A stretch of DNA of 64,000 nt from Delphinapterus leucas (Eukaryota; Chordata; Mammalia; Artiodactyla; Monodontidae): contig NW_022098044.1 of NCBI RefSeq assembly GCF_002288925.2, positions 9,182,581 through 9,246,580 of the forward strand, written 5' to 3'. Shown here piece after piece: positions 1 through 12,603 of this stretch (within the stretch, counting starts at the first letter, position 1; every line of letters starts with the position of its first letter). A model generated the notes under the pieces. It made no database searches. It had not been told where the DNA came from and worked only from the letters and a program-made list of their open reading frames with translations. The position numbers were made by a program, and so were the translations under genes.

Positions 1-1084
1 GGGGAGGGGGGCTATAGATGAGGGTGGATAATACAAATCTGGACTAAATACTGACCCATGCTAAATTATAACAAAAGACCAAAATTCCAAGAAAGGCAGG
101 AACTCACAGATTTCAGGGAACAAGAATGCTTTATTGGGTCCCTGACATGCATCCAGCCCATCTGCCCTCTGGCCTCTGACATGACCCAGAAGATGGCCTC
201 ACTCCCTGCCATGAGAAATGGGCGAGGCTCTGCTGGCTTTCCTCTCTAGGCCTGGAATTCTGGTTGGAAGAGCTCCTATGAAATGAAATTCCTGATCTCA
301 GCAGCAGAGATAGGCAGAAGGAACGCAGTAGAGGAGGCATCATAATGGACATGGGTATGGAAACCAAACCTCTAGCTGTGGTTAATTAATCATTGGGCCC
401 CAGGAATGAAAAAAACCAGACAGTGCCTAAGATATCAGCTAGTTACTACTGTAACCAAAGGTTTCTGGTTGGGCAAAAAGGTCTGTCTCAGCTGCCAAGG
501 TAGAGTCAAAATCTCCCACTTAATTTCCAGACTTTCAAGGGAGAGGAAGTCAAATATCTTTGAAGAAAAACCTTATTTTAACACTTAGCTGCATATTGTT
601 AACCTTCCTTGCAGCCTTCCCCAAAGGGATCTGTGTTCACTTATCTGGGAACGGAAAGGAAAGGAAAGGAAAGTACTCAGATTTGGGGAGAGGGGTTTTG
701 TAGGACACTGGCTCCAAGCCAAGTCCAATTTCTGGGTACAGTAGAAGAGCATGTGGTCTCCCAATCCATAGAGATGTTTAATAGACTAAATTTTGCGCCA
801 TAGTAGACCCAGTGGAATCTCAAAGCCAATGAAAGGTTATTTTGAGTGTACAGTTGAAATGGATATATTCTGAAACACACATAACCCCCACAATGGCTCT
901 GATATAGAATGACTATAACAGGATAGGAGAAGCACAAGCCATCAGAATTCCCGCTCCCGATCGAAATGGTAAATCAAAAGTGATTCTGTATTTGTGAGGG
1001 AATTGTAGAAATTAGTGTTACTATCAGATTTAAGAGTGAAGTCATAGTGATTCCTACCACAGCTCAGCCTGGCCAGGAGGTCTT
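1..1084. other. Intergenic DNA 3' of ALPK3
   Basis: I see no coding exon. There is a short GGAAA run near 653-675. An AATAAA on the minus strand (135-130) could serve as a distal polyadenylation signal, but its downstream context is not clearly GU-rich. Part of this stretch may belong to the retroviral remnant that follows. Confidence 0.4.
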
Positions 1085-1835
1085 TGGATTGTTGTAAACT
1101 TTAAAACGTGTTAACTCCAATTGCAGGTGCTGTTCCAGAAATGGTCTTCTTGCTAAAGCAAATTCATCCAGCTCTTGGCATTTGGTATGAACCCTTTGAT
1201 CTAGTGAATTCATTTTTTTCCTTGATTTTGATGAGCAAAGAACATCAGAAGCAATTCGTCTTCAGCTGGCAGGGCAGCAGTACTCCACTGCTGTCGTGCT
1301 GAATGATATATATTATCTTAGCTGTTCAGCTCTGTGCCACAGACTGCCTCACAGGGACCTTGACCTCAGCAATGCAATGTTCCAGCACGCTGATGGCATC
1401 ATGCTGATAGGGTCTGGAGATCAACAGTTTCCCTAGATGCTTTGGTAAGACATATATATGTGAGTCAGAGGTGGGAGATAAAGCATGTGAAAATGCAAAT
1501 GTCTGTTCATTTAATAAAGTTCCTGGGGATCAAGGGGGTCTGTTGAGGTCAGAATAGTTCCTCCATTAATGTAGGACAAATTCCTACATTTTGAATTCCT
1601 TACCACTAAAACCCAATTCCAGGCAAAATTGTCAGTTTGGGGCATCTTGCTCCAACCCGTTTACTGACTGACCCAGAAGACTGCCAGCTTTGGGCAGGGC
1701 GCAGAGCAAGTGAAGGCTCTCCAGCAGGAAAAGCCCTTAGCACATATGATTCTGCCACGAGGCCACATGACCTGGCAGAGCCAGTGGTGCTTGAGGGGTC
1801 TGTCTGTGGCATATTGGGGAGCCACATGGAGATTG
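1085..1835 (+). mobile_element. Decayed endogenous retrovirus pol remnant (RT to connection region)
   Basis: Conceptual translation shows an old retroviral reverse transcriptase in several frames. TPIAGAVPEMV starts near 1114, and HQKQFVFSWQG ends near 1272. A frameshift follows, and the catalytic-loop area is decayed (a HADGIMLIG segment near 1400 has lost the double Asp). A TAG lies at 1434-1436. Later pieces such as RWEI and KFLGIK, then KALQQ near 1725, continue in other frames. It is non-functional. Neither LTRs nor gag or env were recognised. It resembles class I (gamma-type) ERV pol, but the family is not assigned. Its right end is cut by an L1 insertion. Confidence 0.7.
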
Positions 1836-1862
1836 TGACAAGTCTTGATTTAAAAAATATGG

Positions 1863-2029
1863 AAGGATGGGGTGAGATAGGGAGGGTGGGAGGGAGGGAG
1901 ACGCAAGAGGGAAGAGATATGGGGACATATGTATATGTATAACTGATTCACTTTGTTATACAGCAGAAACTAACACAACAATGTAAAGTAATTAGACTGT
2001 AATAAAGATGTTAAAAAATTAAAAAAAAT
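1863..2029 (+). mobile_element. 5'-truncated L1 3' end with target-site duplication
   Basis: The stretch reads as the 3' end of an artiodactyl/cetacean L1: a G-rich GGGAGGGAGGGAG part, then TATACAGCAGAAACTAACAC, AATAAAGATG and an A-rich tail. An identical aaaaaatatgg flanks it at 1852-1862 and 2030-2040, which is the target-site duplication. Confidence 0.8.
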
Positions 2030-2040
2030 AAAAAATATGG

Positions 2041-2455
2041 CAGGAGAACCCAGAGTTTGGAATCAAGTGATACGCTGGCCAACAAGTAACTATTATCCTT
2101 TTGACACACAGCCCTCTGACTTGCCACTGGGCCCTGGGGAGTCTAACTGCTTGGCTACAGCCTACCAGGTGGCCATGCTGGCCCTTATGAACAGGGGTTG
2201 TCGGATCCACCCAGCCAAAATCAGGCATGGCCACCATCATTAGGTGAATGCTCCAGGACAGGGTTCTGGAGGCACAGGCAAGCTGTGTGTGGGCATCACT
2301 CACTCTCCCATAATGCCTCCTCCTGCCCTACGGCTGAGCTCGCCTCAGTCTACACTTCTGCTATGGCTTTAACAGGGCAGGAACTTATCTTGACCATTAG
2401 GGGCCATTCTTCTGGATTTGGATTTGCTTTCCTTACCCATCATGCCTCTCCCATC
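2041..2455. other. Intergenic DNA, no recognised content
   Basis: There is no gene. Open frames exist here but match nothing I know and lack flanking signals. Confidence 0.4.
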
Positions 2456-2470
2456 AAAATCCATGGAATT

Positions 2471-2675
2471 GGGCTTCCCTGGTGGCGCAGTGGTTGAGAG
2501 TCCGCCTGCCGATGCAGGGGAAACGGGTTCGTGCTCCGGTCCGGGAAGATCCCACATGCCGCGGAGCAGCTGGGCCCGTGAGCCATGGCCACTGAGCCTG
2601 CGCGTCGGGAGCCCGTGCTCCGTAATGGGAGAGGCCACAACAGTGAGTGGCCCGCGTACCGCAAAAAAAAAAAAA
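2471..2675 (+). mobile_element. CHR-type tRNA-derived SINE, poly(A) subfamily
   Basis: A full SINE starts with gggcttccctggtggcgcag, carries the tRNA-like gcaggggaaacgggttcg B-box area, and ends gcgtaccgc followed by a pure A tail. A 15-bp duplication, aaaatccatggaatt, is perfect on both sides (2456-2470 and 2676-2690), which points to a fairly young insertion. Confidence 0.93.
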
Positions 2676-2690
2676 AAAATCCATGGAATT

Positions 2691-4824
2691 ATCAACTGTT
2701 GTAAACAGCATTTCGGTATCCCCACATATTGCATTCAACCAGGGAATACACTTTATAGCAAAGTAATGGGTTGATGCCTATGGCCTTTGCTCATCTTGTC
2801 AGGATCCCCACAGTCTAGAAGCAGTTAGCTTGATAATATGGTGAAATGGTTTGTTGAAAACTCAGCTAAGGCACCAGCTGAAAACAATACCTTGCAAGGT
2901 TGGGTAAGGCCTGCAAGATGTAGCATAAGCTCCAAACCGGCAACCAATTCATGGTGCTATTTCTCCTACAGGCCAGGAAGCAGGGTGAAGAGGGGCATGT
3001 TATCACTACATCTCAATGCGTTTCTCATATCTGAGGTTTAGGACCAGACTGGTGTAGAGGTTTTAGTTCCCAAGAAAACATATCTTCAAAACCTCATAGT
3101 AATGATTCAAGTGAATTAGAAGCCTAGGCACCTGGCCATCTCAGGTTGCTTGTACCTCTGAGCCACACATAGCTAGGATAGGAGTATATCTAGGATACGA
3201 GTAAATATAGTGACACGTAGGAGTAGCCAGGATGATTAACTCTATCAAGGGAAAATATGATTGCGGCTACTTAAAAGGGGGCAGGGTACAGATGGACGTG
3301 GGGGTTTCCTAAAGTGCTTCCTGGTACTGCCATGTCCAGTGGCTAATGCCTGCCACACAGGCAGGACCGCTTAGGAACTCGACTTTGGAACTGAAGATTT
3401 GGGTCACTCCAAAGGGCAAAAAAATCCCTAGTCACAAATACTAGTTCTCATGACCAGTTATAGAAATGGACCGTAGCCTTTACTCATACTTCCCTTCTTG
3501 TTGGGTTATATAATTTCCACAGGTTGCAGAATTTCAAAAGGAGATTGTGATAAAAGAGGGAAGAGTATCATTAGTGACACTGGACTTTGGAGAATGGTAG
3601 CCCTGGTCATTACCCCTGGACTTAGTCATTGACTATTACCTTGAATGGTCTCCCCAAGCAGAGAGCGGTTTGCTTTTGGTTGTATGTAAGAGAGTTGTAG
3701 TGCATCAGATGGGAAGAAAGGTGTGTGTGTGTGTGTGTCTGTGTGTGTCTGTGTGTGTCAGGGTATCTTCTGTGGTTGCCTGCCAAGCCCTTTCTACCCT
3801 TCCACCCTCCACCATTCTTCTGGTAAGAATCCCCATCCTTTGGAAAACTACCTCTCTCCCAGTCCACGATGCCCGGAGCTCCAGGACAGGAATTTGAACC
3901 TTGAGTGGAGGGAGATCCACTGGAGCCAACGGCAGCAGCTCCTGGGAGGCAAGCTCTGGAGCTACCCTGGCTCCTGCCCTTCTAAAGGCCAACTGTTCAG
4001 CTATTCTTTTGGTTCTGTGAACTACCCCCAACACCCTTCCCATGAAGGTCCAAGTCCATTTCTGTTGCTCAAAACCCAAGAAACCTAATGGAAAGCACCT
4101 CTTTTGAGACCACCTCATGCATCTTTGCCTCCCAGCAGTGGTCAGCTCGGGGTCTGGCATAAAGTAAGTCTGCTCAGTATGTCTGCCGAATGAATGGATG
4201 AATGAATAAACAAATCAACAATATTCCAGCTCTCAGTTCACCGAGGCAATCTGGATATGCAGGCTGGGAGAGTTGGGAGCAAGAGGAAAAAGTGGGCAGA
4301 GTCACCTGAGCACAAGAGGAGGTAGAGAAGTCAGAAATGTCAAATGGAGGGGGTTAAAGGTCAGGCAAGGAAAGGCCTGGGTGATGGGGTGGGGCTGAGA
4401 ATGAGAAGCCTCTGCAGCTTGGGAGGCAGGAAACAGTCAGTGAGTAGCTGAGAGGCAGGAGCTGGTCTTCCCCCGGGCTGGTCTTGCCCCAGTGGAGGCA
4501 GCCAAAGACACTGGGCGTTTCCCCAGAGCCCCAGCTCTGCTCTTCCTTCCTGGGATCCTTCCTTTGCATTCCTCTTCCAAATGAATGAGCAATTCCAAAG
4601 GCCTAAGCGCCCTCGTAAGGGGCACAAGCCATCATTCCATTAGTACAAGAAGCACAGACTGTCTAGCTGTGGCCACAGAAGGCTGAGGCTGAATGCCAAT
4701 CTAGGATCCAAAACATGGATTCATTTTTCCAGTGGGTCCTGGGACTGCAGGACGCCTTCAGAGAACCGCCTGGGGAGACGGGACCCTGACCCCATATACC
4801 TACAACCACACCAGATAAGGGCGA
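2691..4824. other. Intergenic DNA between the SINE and the ALPK3 3' end
   Basis: I see no exon. The stretch holds a (GT)n microsatellite at 3721-3758 and an L2-like 3' end near 4100-4207 ending in gaatgaatggatgaatgaat. Confidence 0.5.
3721..3758 (+). repeat. (GT)n microsatellite, interrupted
   Basis: Three GT blocks are separated by single CT interruptions. Confidence 0.95.
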
Positions 4825-6114
4825 GCAAGATACACAGTTGCTGCCTTTATTGCATTCCAAGGGGAGCAGGCTAGCTCCAGACCCACCCCATCCCAGGCCT
4901 CAAGGAAGGGTTCTCAGGAAGGGCCCAGGGTGCTGGGCCGAGCACAGCAATTCCTTGGGAGCCTATGTTGAGGCCCAGAGCTGGAGTCCCAGGGTCAAGA
5001 GCTAATGGTTAGGGGCAGGGGGTCCTAATTCCCAGGCACAGAGACACTCCTCCACCCTGCACATGGGTGGACTGCATTCTTCCTACAGCTCCCAGGTGCA
5101 CGCCCTCTGGAGAAGAGTCCCAGCCCTCTATCCCTGGTCAAGAGGGGATGTGAAATTCACTGTGGCCCCACCTCCTTTCAGTATGGAGCACAAGGTCCCA
5201 CAAAGTCAACACCTTCCGTCTGGCCACAGCTGCTGATGCAATCCTCATGCCAGCTCTCACCTCACGGGCAGAGGGCCTGGGAGAAGTAGGGGAGGAGTGT
5301 CCTGGGGTGGGCTGAGAGGCCAGAGGGTCTGCTCTTCACCTAGGTATGGTGGGTAGGGTGGGGGTCAGGCTAGGGAAGCCCTCGGGTAGGGGAACAAACA
5401 GAACTCAGTGAAAGGCAGGCAGCAGGCTGCAATTGGGCTCAAAGCCAGGGATGGGGGATGGGGTGCAAGGGAGCATGGTAGGCAGGTGACTGAGTGCCTG
5501 AGTGATGGAGGAAGGAAGAGCATGAACACACATCACCAAAGACACAAGGATATGACAGTCTCTGGAAGGGCCCTGAGCCCCATTCGGGCTCAGGGACAGG
5601 TTAGTTGCAAGATAAGCTGGGGTGAATGAGGCAAAATGACTCGAAGGAAAAGACACCCTGAGAGTCACCAGGCCAGACACCGCAGAGGAAGTCTGGAGCC
5701 CTGAGGATAGGGAGGGATCAGGGCCAAGTGAAGGGAAAAGGGTAGGTGCTGGCCTGCGTGCCCCCAGAGTGCAACATTCACGGCAGGGCCTGGGGCAAGG
5801 GGTTGGTTGCAGAACTCATGCAGAGGACTCAGGGAGCCTCCAGCAGTGGCCAGTGTAAACTTCAAGGAGGGCTAGGCTGCAGGCCCCGGGAGGTAGGGCC
5901 TGGGAGCCGCGGGGACGATGGCACCAGGAGAGGCCACCGGGCTGGGTGTCAGGTACCAGGCATCTGATGAGGAGAGGCTGCGGGCAGAGGCCCCGAGTGG
6001 TGCCGCCTCAGTGCACCTGCTCCGGTTAGTCCTGTACTGGGAACGTCTCCATCGGTTCCAGCTGCTTCCTTGTTGGTCTGCTGCTGGGTGGAGGCCCCCA
6101 GCCTCCTGTGGGGG
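4825..6114 (-). other. ALPK3: Inferred ALPK3 3' UTR
   Basis: This stretch of about 1.29 kb follows the TAG stop on the minus strand, up to the first good polyadenylation signal. No interspersed repeat was recognised in it, in contrast to the DNA on its 3' side. The exact cleavage point is inferred (about 15-25 nt past AATAAA). A longer 3' UTR by use of a distal site cannot be excluded. Confidence 0.6.
4846..4851 (-). terminator. Polyadenylation signal AATAAA for ALPK3
   Basis: This is the first canonical AATAAA on the minus strand after the ALPK3 stop. It is followed on that strand, about 30-45 nt further on, by a GU-rich stretch (TGGTGTGGTTGT), which is the expected downstream element. That pairing makes it the best 3' end candidate. 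Confidence 0.65.
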
Positions 6115-6451
6115 CTACCGCATGCCCTGGGCCTTGGAGCCTCCATCTTGGATGGGAGGCTGTCCGAGTAACTGGGTGGCGACTGCCTCTGAGGCCTGAG
6201 GGGTGGCCTTGGAGCTTGGGGCACTCTTCTGGGGACTGGGAGGGCCTTTCCTCTGGGGCTGAGGACTCAGCTGGGGGCCCCTCCTGCCGGCAGATGGACT
6301 CTTGGAGCCTTTGGCCTTGGCTTGGGGGTGGGCAGCCTCAGGGCCCTTGAGAGGTTTTAGCCCCAGCATCTCACAGAAGGTGTTGCACTGGTGGGAAGAG
6401 GCAAACTGGTCCAGCAGGGCAGGGAAACAGCTCTCCTTGAGGCCTTGGTAT
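6115..6451 (-). CDS. ALPK3: ALPK3 coding exon 14 (zinc site and C-terminal tail)
   Basis: This exon encodes residues 1566-1677 and a TAG stop. It opens YQGLKESCFPALLDQFASSH and continues with QCNTFCEMLGL. The H-x-C-x3-C pattern (His1586, Cys1588, Cys1592) completes the structural zinc site of alpha-kinases. A basic Ser/Pro/Lys-rich tail follows (AKAKGSKSPSAGR and later), ending SKAQGMR. Relative to human as I remember it, three residues near SPQ-KSAPSS are missing. The acceptor is ggctgcag|ATACC. Confidence 0.96.
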
Positions 6452-9400
6452 CTGCAGCCAAATAGTAAGAGCTGAGTAGGAGTCCCACCCAGAGAGAGAG
6501 TCCTTGGGGGGCAGACTGTGGGGTGGCCACAACCAGGGTGTGGTGCCCAAGGTCCATCCTACCTTACCTCGGGGTGCTGGGGAGTCCACCTGAGGCCACC
6601 TCAGATGGCAGCCTCCGAAACCTCAACTCTAAACTGAGGTCTCATTACACCCTGGCCCATGGAATTCATCGGGTGGGACGTCACTCAGTGTGAGGACGAT
6701 CTGCCTTATTAACATAAATAAGAGCAGACTCCAGCTCACCACTCTACTCACAGGGCCCTGCTTATCTGCACCCTGATGAGCTTTCACAAGTGAGAAGGAA
6801 GGGGAGCAGGTACACTGAGAGCCCAGGATGTAGGTGGTCCTGTGCATGGGCGTCAAGAGCTACCGGACCAGATCTGGGGTCAGGGGCACAGCAGGTGGGG
6901 ATCAGTGGCCCCTGAGACATTACTACATGGCCATGGGTGCAAGTGGGACTCTCTGGTCACAGGTCTAGCACCTCAGGGTTGGAGAACCAGAAGAACTTTG
7001 ACATTTTCCACCCTGAGCAGACTCTCAGAGGGCATTCTGTCCCCAAGGAGCACTCACCCTCGCAGTTTGGTAGCAATCTGCACATCAGTCATTTTCCAGT
7101 TAACCCCTGAAAAGAGAGAGAGTGGGGAGTTGATGGCATCCTGGACTGGTTCTAGGGTCCCCATGTCTCCAAGATGGATATCACTTTAGATGGGAACTTG
7201 CCAGATTGCGGGGCACATCTTCAGGTACCCTCTCATTGGGCATCACCCTGGCCTGTCTCATGGGTAGTGTGGGTATCTCTGTATTATTAGTAGTAATAAT
7301 ATTCCCATTTTCACAGGTGAGGAGATAGGCTCAAAGTTAAGTGACTGCAGCAAAGTCACATTTATTCATTCATTTAATAATTGAACACTGTCTGTGTGCA
7401 ATGACCACTGTGAATCAAAGTTCAGTCTTTCTTACTCCTAGATCCAAAAGTCTTCCAGCTGTGCAATCCTGCCTCTACTGGATGAGATTAGGTCACAAAC
7501 TGAGCTGGCCTCTGGCTTTGAGCTAAAACTTTCTCCTTCCTCATAACAGATTAGCCCATCTGGACAAGAGGGAGAAAGGTGGAAATGCGAAGGTATTTCA
7601 GGGCTGGGCCAGCAGAAACGTTAACACTGGATAAGACTGGCTTCCACCTACTCATAAAGTGCAGCAAGCAAGCACTCCAAGAAGCCCAGATGGGCTCCTA
7701 GGTTAAGACAGCCTTGAAGAACAGATCCAGGCAAGTGGTGACAAAGGAGACATTTCCCACCCCGTCCAGGCCACCCCAGCATCTTAGCATTCATGCGTCA
7801 GGCCTGTGACTCTCCTTCCCTGTTCGTACACTGTCCGGTTGCCTTCCTCCAGGAATCTACCTCTCACTAACAGGCCTGAGTACCCGTGGATGATAGAGTG
7901 GCACAAATGTGGGCTTGAGAACCAGGCACACCTGGATTTACATTTCAGCTCTGTCACTTTGGAGCTGTGTGTGCTTGGCCAGTCACTTACTATCTCTAAT
8001 CCTCAACAGTAAAAGTAGGGATAATGCTGCCCATCTTGCAGGGGAATTGAGAAGATCACAGTATGTGTAGGACTATAACTTAGTGTCTGAAACACAGTAG
8101 TTACGCAATAAATATTAATTTCTTTGTTATTTCTCTTTCAGCATTTATCACATTCCATTTTGCATTATAATAATGATGATCCCTTACACTTGCACAGAAT
8201 TTTGGTTTGCAGAGGGCTTTCATAAATACGGTCTCATTTAATATTCTTAACAAGTCTGAGAGATAGGCAGGGAAGATATGATTATTCCTAGAGAGGGAAA
8301 GGAAACAGAAGCTCAGAGAGATTAAATGACCTAACCTGTCTGAGCTTGCTTTCTTCTCTGTAAAACAGAGACCCAGCTAGAAAATGATGAGACCTAGGCT
8401 TGAATTTCTTTGACTCTCAAGTCTTTCTACTATATTATGTTATCATCTCATTGTAGAAATTGGTATACTTATCATAGCTTCTTGAGGACAATGGCTATTC
8501 CTAATTCACCTTTTTATCTTCCCAATATTTAGTAATGTTGGAAGGAAGGAAGGAAGGAAGGAAAGAAAAATTTATGAGTTAACAAATAGAGTGAATGATA
8601 ATGGTTTAATGTGTTACTAGCCCCCCTCCCTTCAATATATAGAGTTGTATATACAATATTTATTGTATTAATATTTATTCTTTAACCCCAATGCAAAGCA
8701 CATTTAAGCCAGTTTTCTATCTCTGGCCCTTGGTTTTCTCACTTATTTACATCAGGGATAAAATGTAATAGTGTGTGATATTTGCAGCATTCCAGTCCTC
8801 TCACTGTAGAGAGGGTTTTTTCTTTTCCTCTCCCCTGCCCTGTCTGGTTACAGAGAGTAGGCCTGGAGAGGAGTGGTCAAAGAAGGAAGGAGAATTCATG
8901 CTTGCTGGCCTTCCTTTGTTGGGGAGAATCTGAGTAATGGGAGAAATAGAAATAAACTAAAAAGAAGCAAGAGAGACTAAGTTTGTTTACATAATAAAAA
9001 GCTACCAAAGACAGAGCGGGGAGCAGGGAAGGAGGAGACTGCAAAGCTATGTGTGCGGGGATGGAAGAGAGAGTTTAGGAAGTTAGAGAGTAAGAAAGTT
9101 CACAGCAGAGCTGCAGGGAAGAAGGAAAGGTAGATTTTGAAAACGCGGTTGTGGGGTTTGAATTAGATCCCATGTAACAGTCTTTGAAGTAAATTCTTTT
9201 TTAATTTTAAGTGAAGCCTGGAGTGTACTCCTTTAAATACAGCTGCGGTTATAGACTAGGCTCCATGAAGCCCTGATATATATTAGCGCTGCATACAAAG
9301 TGGTTCCTGTCCAACGCACTTTACAAGGTTACTGTGAAAGCAAAGGAGAATATGTGCAAAAGTGCGCTGCACACTAGTAAATGAGAACTGTGACCCTGCC

Positions 9401-12400
9401 CCTCCGCATGCTCTCCTGCACATGTACATGCACACCTCACACCCTCATACCTGCCAAATCTGTGACAAGGAAGCTGCCATTTGTCCACAGATACAGCCAG
9501 TGCTGGAAGGTCTGGCATTTCTGCACGGCCTCAGAGCTGCTAGATGCTGCTGGAGCCGCAGCAAAGCCCCATTCCCGGGAACAGTAAGACTCCATGGGCT
9601 TGCCCAGGTCCTCCTCCAGGGTAGCATATGGGATATTGTTTGCAGGCCGGTAGATCAGATACAGTGGGATGATCCTAAACATAGTGTCACCCTGCAGTGA
9701 GCAGGAAGTACGGCCCCAGAGAGCTCCTCCCTCCACCTCAATTCTACACTCTTGGATCCAAAAGGAAGGCCCTTCCAAGAACAGAACTCTCAGCTCTGAG
9801 CCTGAAGGACAGCAAGGAAGGGGGGTTCCACCCTGAGTTCAGGAAAGGAAATGGTGGCCTCCTCCATTCTCTGAGGTCAGTGGGATTAGAACTGAACCCT
9901 GCTATAGCCCCAGGAGGCCTCTGTGCTTGAGTGAGGGACTAAGGCCTGTGAGTGCCAAACAGAAAGGAATACCTCTGAGAGGATTCAACCAGACTGAGCT
10001 CAATGCCAGCTAGACCCTCATACTCAAGAGCTGAGGTTCCAAGTCTCAAAATGAAAACAGTTTCCATGTGTAGCTGACTCCTACAAAAACCCACACTGAC
10101 CCTGCCCACCTACCACATTAGAATCCTGACCAGTTTGCCTGGAAGCTTTAGCCCACCCCATCACCTTCAGAGAGGCCCAGAACCTGCTGTGCCCAAACCC
10201 TGCAATCAGCAAAAACTGGGCAAAGGAGTGGGGAATTAGGGTGGGTGGGAGGAGACTGAAGACCAGAGCAGAAGCTTTTCTAAAGTGGGCAGTGAATCTT
10301 GAGGTCTTTATTTCTAGATTTTGTGGAACCACTGAGCTGACCATGGGGTTAGCTGGGGGCCCATTTACACGTGACCATGACTCAGGAGGCCCCCAGGAGT
10401 CTGTGAAATCATGGTTCTCTGCAGAAGCTCAAGTCAACAGGTCTGCACACTGCACGGCCCCCTCCCTGTGCACTTACTCAGGCACGTCCCCGAAGCCAGG
10501 TGCAGCCCGGGCTTCAGCCGCAAAGATTTTGCAGTACTCTCGACTCATGTTCTGGATCTTGCACCCCTGTGGATTGAAGAGAAGCAACTCTGATCAGCAA
10601 GGAAGCATCCCAGTTCTCTATCTGCCTGGCTCTTAGTGGGAAGGCCATCTGCTAGAGGCTGCAGGGAGGATTCCAGCCCTGGGGGAGGTGGGGTTCATTC
10701 CTACCCTCCTCCCTACTCTGCACCTCATTTTTCTCATTTGTAAAACAAGAGGCTTTGGACTTGTTTTCAAAGTGGTTTCCAAAGTGTGCTTCCTGGAGCC
10801 CTAGTGATAGATGGCAATGCCCCAGGGGCCCCACTGCAGGAGAGCAAGGTACCAACCCCGCCCACAGTCACTCCCCTTTTAAGTCCCAAATAAGGCTTCT
10901 GTGAAAGATATCTTTGAGGGCAGTGAAGAAAGTTTTCTGCTGAAAAATACCGTTTGAAAACTATGGCCCCAAAGATGTAGCCTGGACTACATCTCAGGCT
11001 CTCGTCCAGGTAAAGCTGAGACTAAGGTGGCTTCCTCCTCCATACTGGGCTTCCCAGTAGGACCCAGGCTGGGAAGGGGAGGGATGAGAGAGTGGAAGGA
11101 TGGGGCAAGGGGATGGGACAGTACCTGGATGGTGACGTCATAGTTTCTGCCCAGGAGAGAAGTCTCACTGCTGGGCCCAAACACAAGCAGGCTGGACACC
11201 TTGATGATGCACGTGAGGCCTGACTCGAAGATGGGTTCCAGCCCGTAGATGACCTTGGCCTGGGAGGCCTTCCGAAGGCCACACCTGTGTCCACCACCTT
11301 GTAGCTCCTCGCTCACCAGGCGCCCAAAGAGCTTGTCCCCCCAGCAGCCAGTGTCAGCCAGACCCTTAGCAAACACCATGGGGGTCATCTCAATCTCTTC
11401 TCCAACTGAAGGGGAACAGGAGAAATGTGGAAAACTTGAAGCTCCCCCCCGACTGCTGTGGGACCCGTAGCACCCCACCACTCTGTCCATGACTTCTCTT
11501 TGGGTGTGCACTTGTGGGAGGCGCCCTATGAACTATGACCTCCTGGGGGCAGACACTGTATCTGGTAAAACCGCCGTCATTCAACAGTGCTCACGTGTGC
11601 AGAGTAAGGGCTCAGCCAGTGTCTGTGGAAAGCAGGGGTTTTCTGAGGAAGCAGCAATCAATACAGAATATCAGAATTACTTTGTTTTAGAATTCAGTGT
11701 TTTGATCAAATGAATAAATGACTCCATGTCAACCGACATGTTTGACTGAAACAAAAAGTTTGTGAGACAAATCCAGTAGCAGTGAGCACTCCTAGTGCTC
11801 AAATTGGGATCACTAAATACCATTTTCCACTAAAAGGAACCAGAACTCCCTAAAGAAATGGTTGATTCCAGGTCTAGGGCAGGAAGTGTCCTAGACTGAC
11901 CTGAAACATCTCTGGACCAGAAAGCAGGTAAGGTATCATAAACAATTGGCAACTTGTCAAAAGGACACAAGAGCCAACCTGAAGAGGCTTCTACTGGCAA
12001 AAAATGAGACAATCTTACCAACAACAACAGCAAAATAATTGCAAAGTATTGAACATTCAAATGTGTTAAAAATCCATACTTTCATAATTATAAGTAAAAA
12101 AAACCCTTCCCTCTGGAAAAAAAACCCCTCATTCATGACCTTTGGAGGATGTTAGGGCACCAACTCATTATTCTGAAATCTAGTAAGAGCAAGGAGGAAA
12201 AGAAAGTATTTTTTCCTTCATTTTCTGTTGGACCTATATGTATCAGGATTACCAAATAACCATTTCTTCTTTTCCAAAAAATTTCAGCTAATGAATAAAG
12301 AAGAAATGACAGAATTAAAATACTCCACGTTGCAAACCTTAATGAAATAAGGGACTTAGGTGATAATCAGTGACTGCTAAAACCCCTAGATGATGACAGG

Positions 12401-12569
12401 GGTTATATCAGATACAGTTTTTTAAAGTTTAAAAGGGATAGATCAGGCAGAAAACACCTGAATGAACCCAGTGATCATTCTTAACATTACTAAAACAATC
12501 AGACATCACATGCCTCCAGATAGGATGCAAAGGAAATACACAGCACACCTGTGAAATGTTCACACACAA

Positions 12570-12603
<34 letters not shown>

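Noticed and set aside
1..1084. First exons of SLC28A1 at the left edge
   Set aside because: SLC28A1 follows ALPK3 in other mammals, but no recognisable transporter exon is present; it would lie further left.
1500..2010. AATAAA hexamers on the plus strand as a gene 3' end
   Set aside because: One lies in the ERV remnant and the other is the L1's own signal; no plus-strand gene precedes them.
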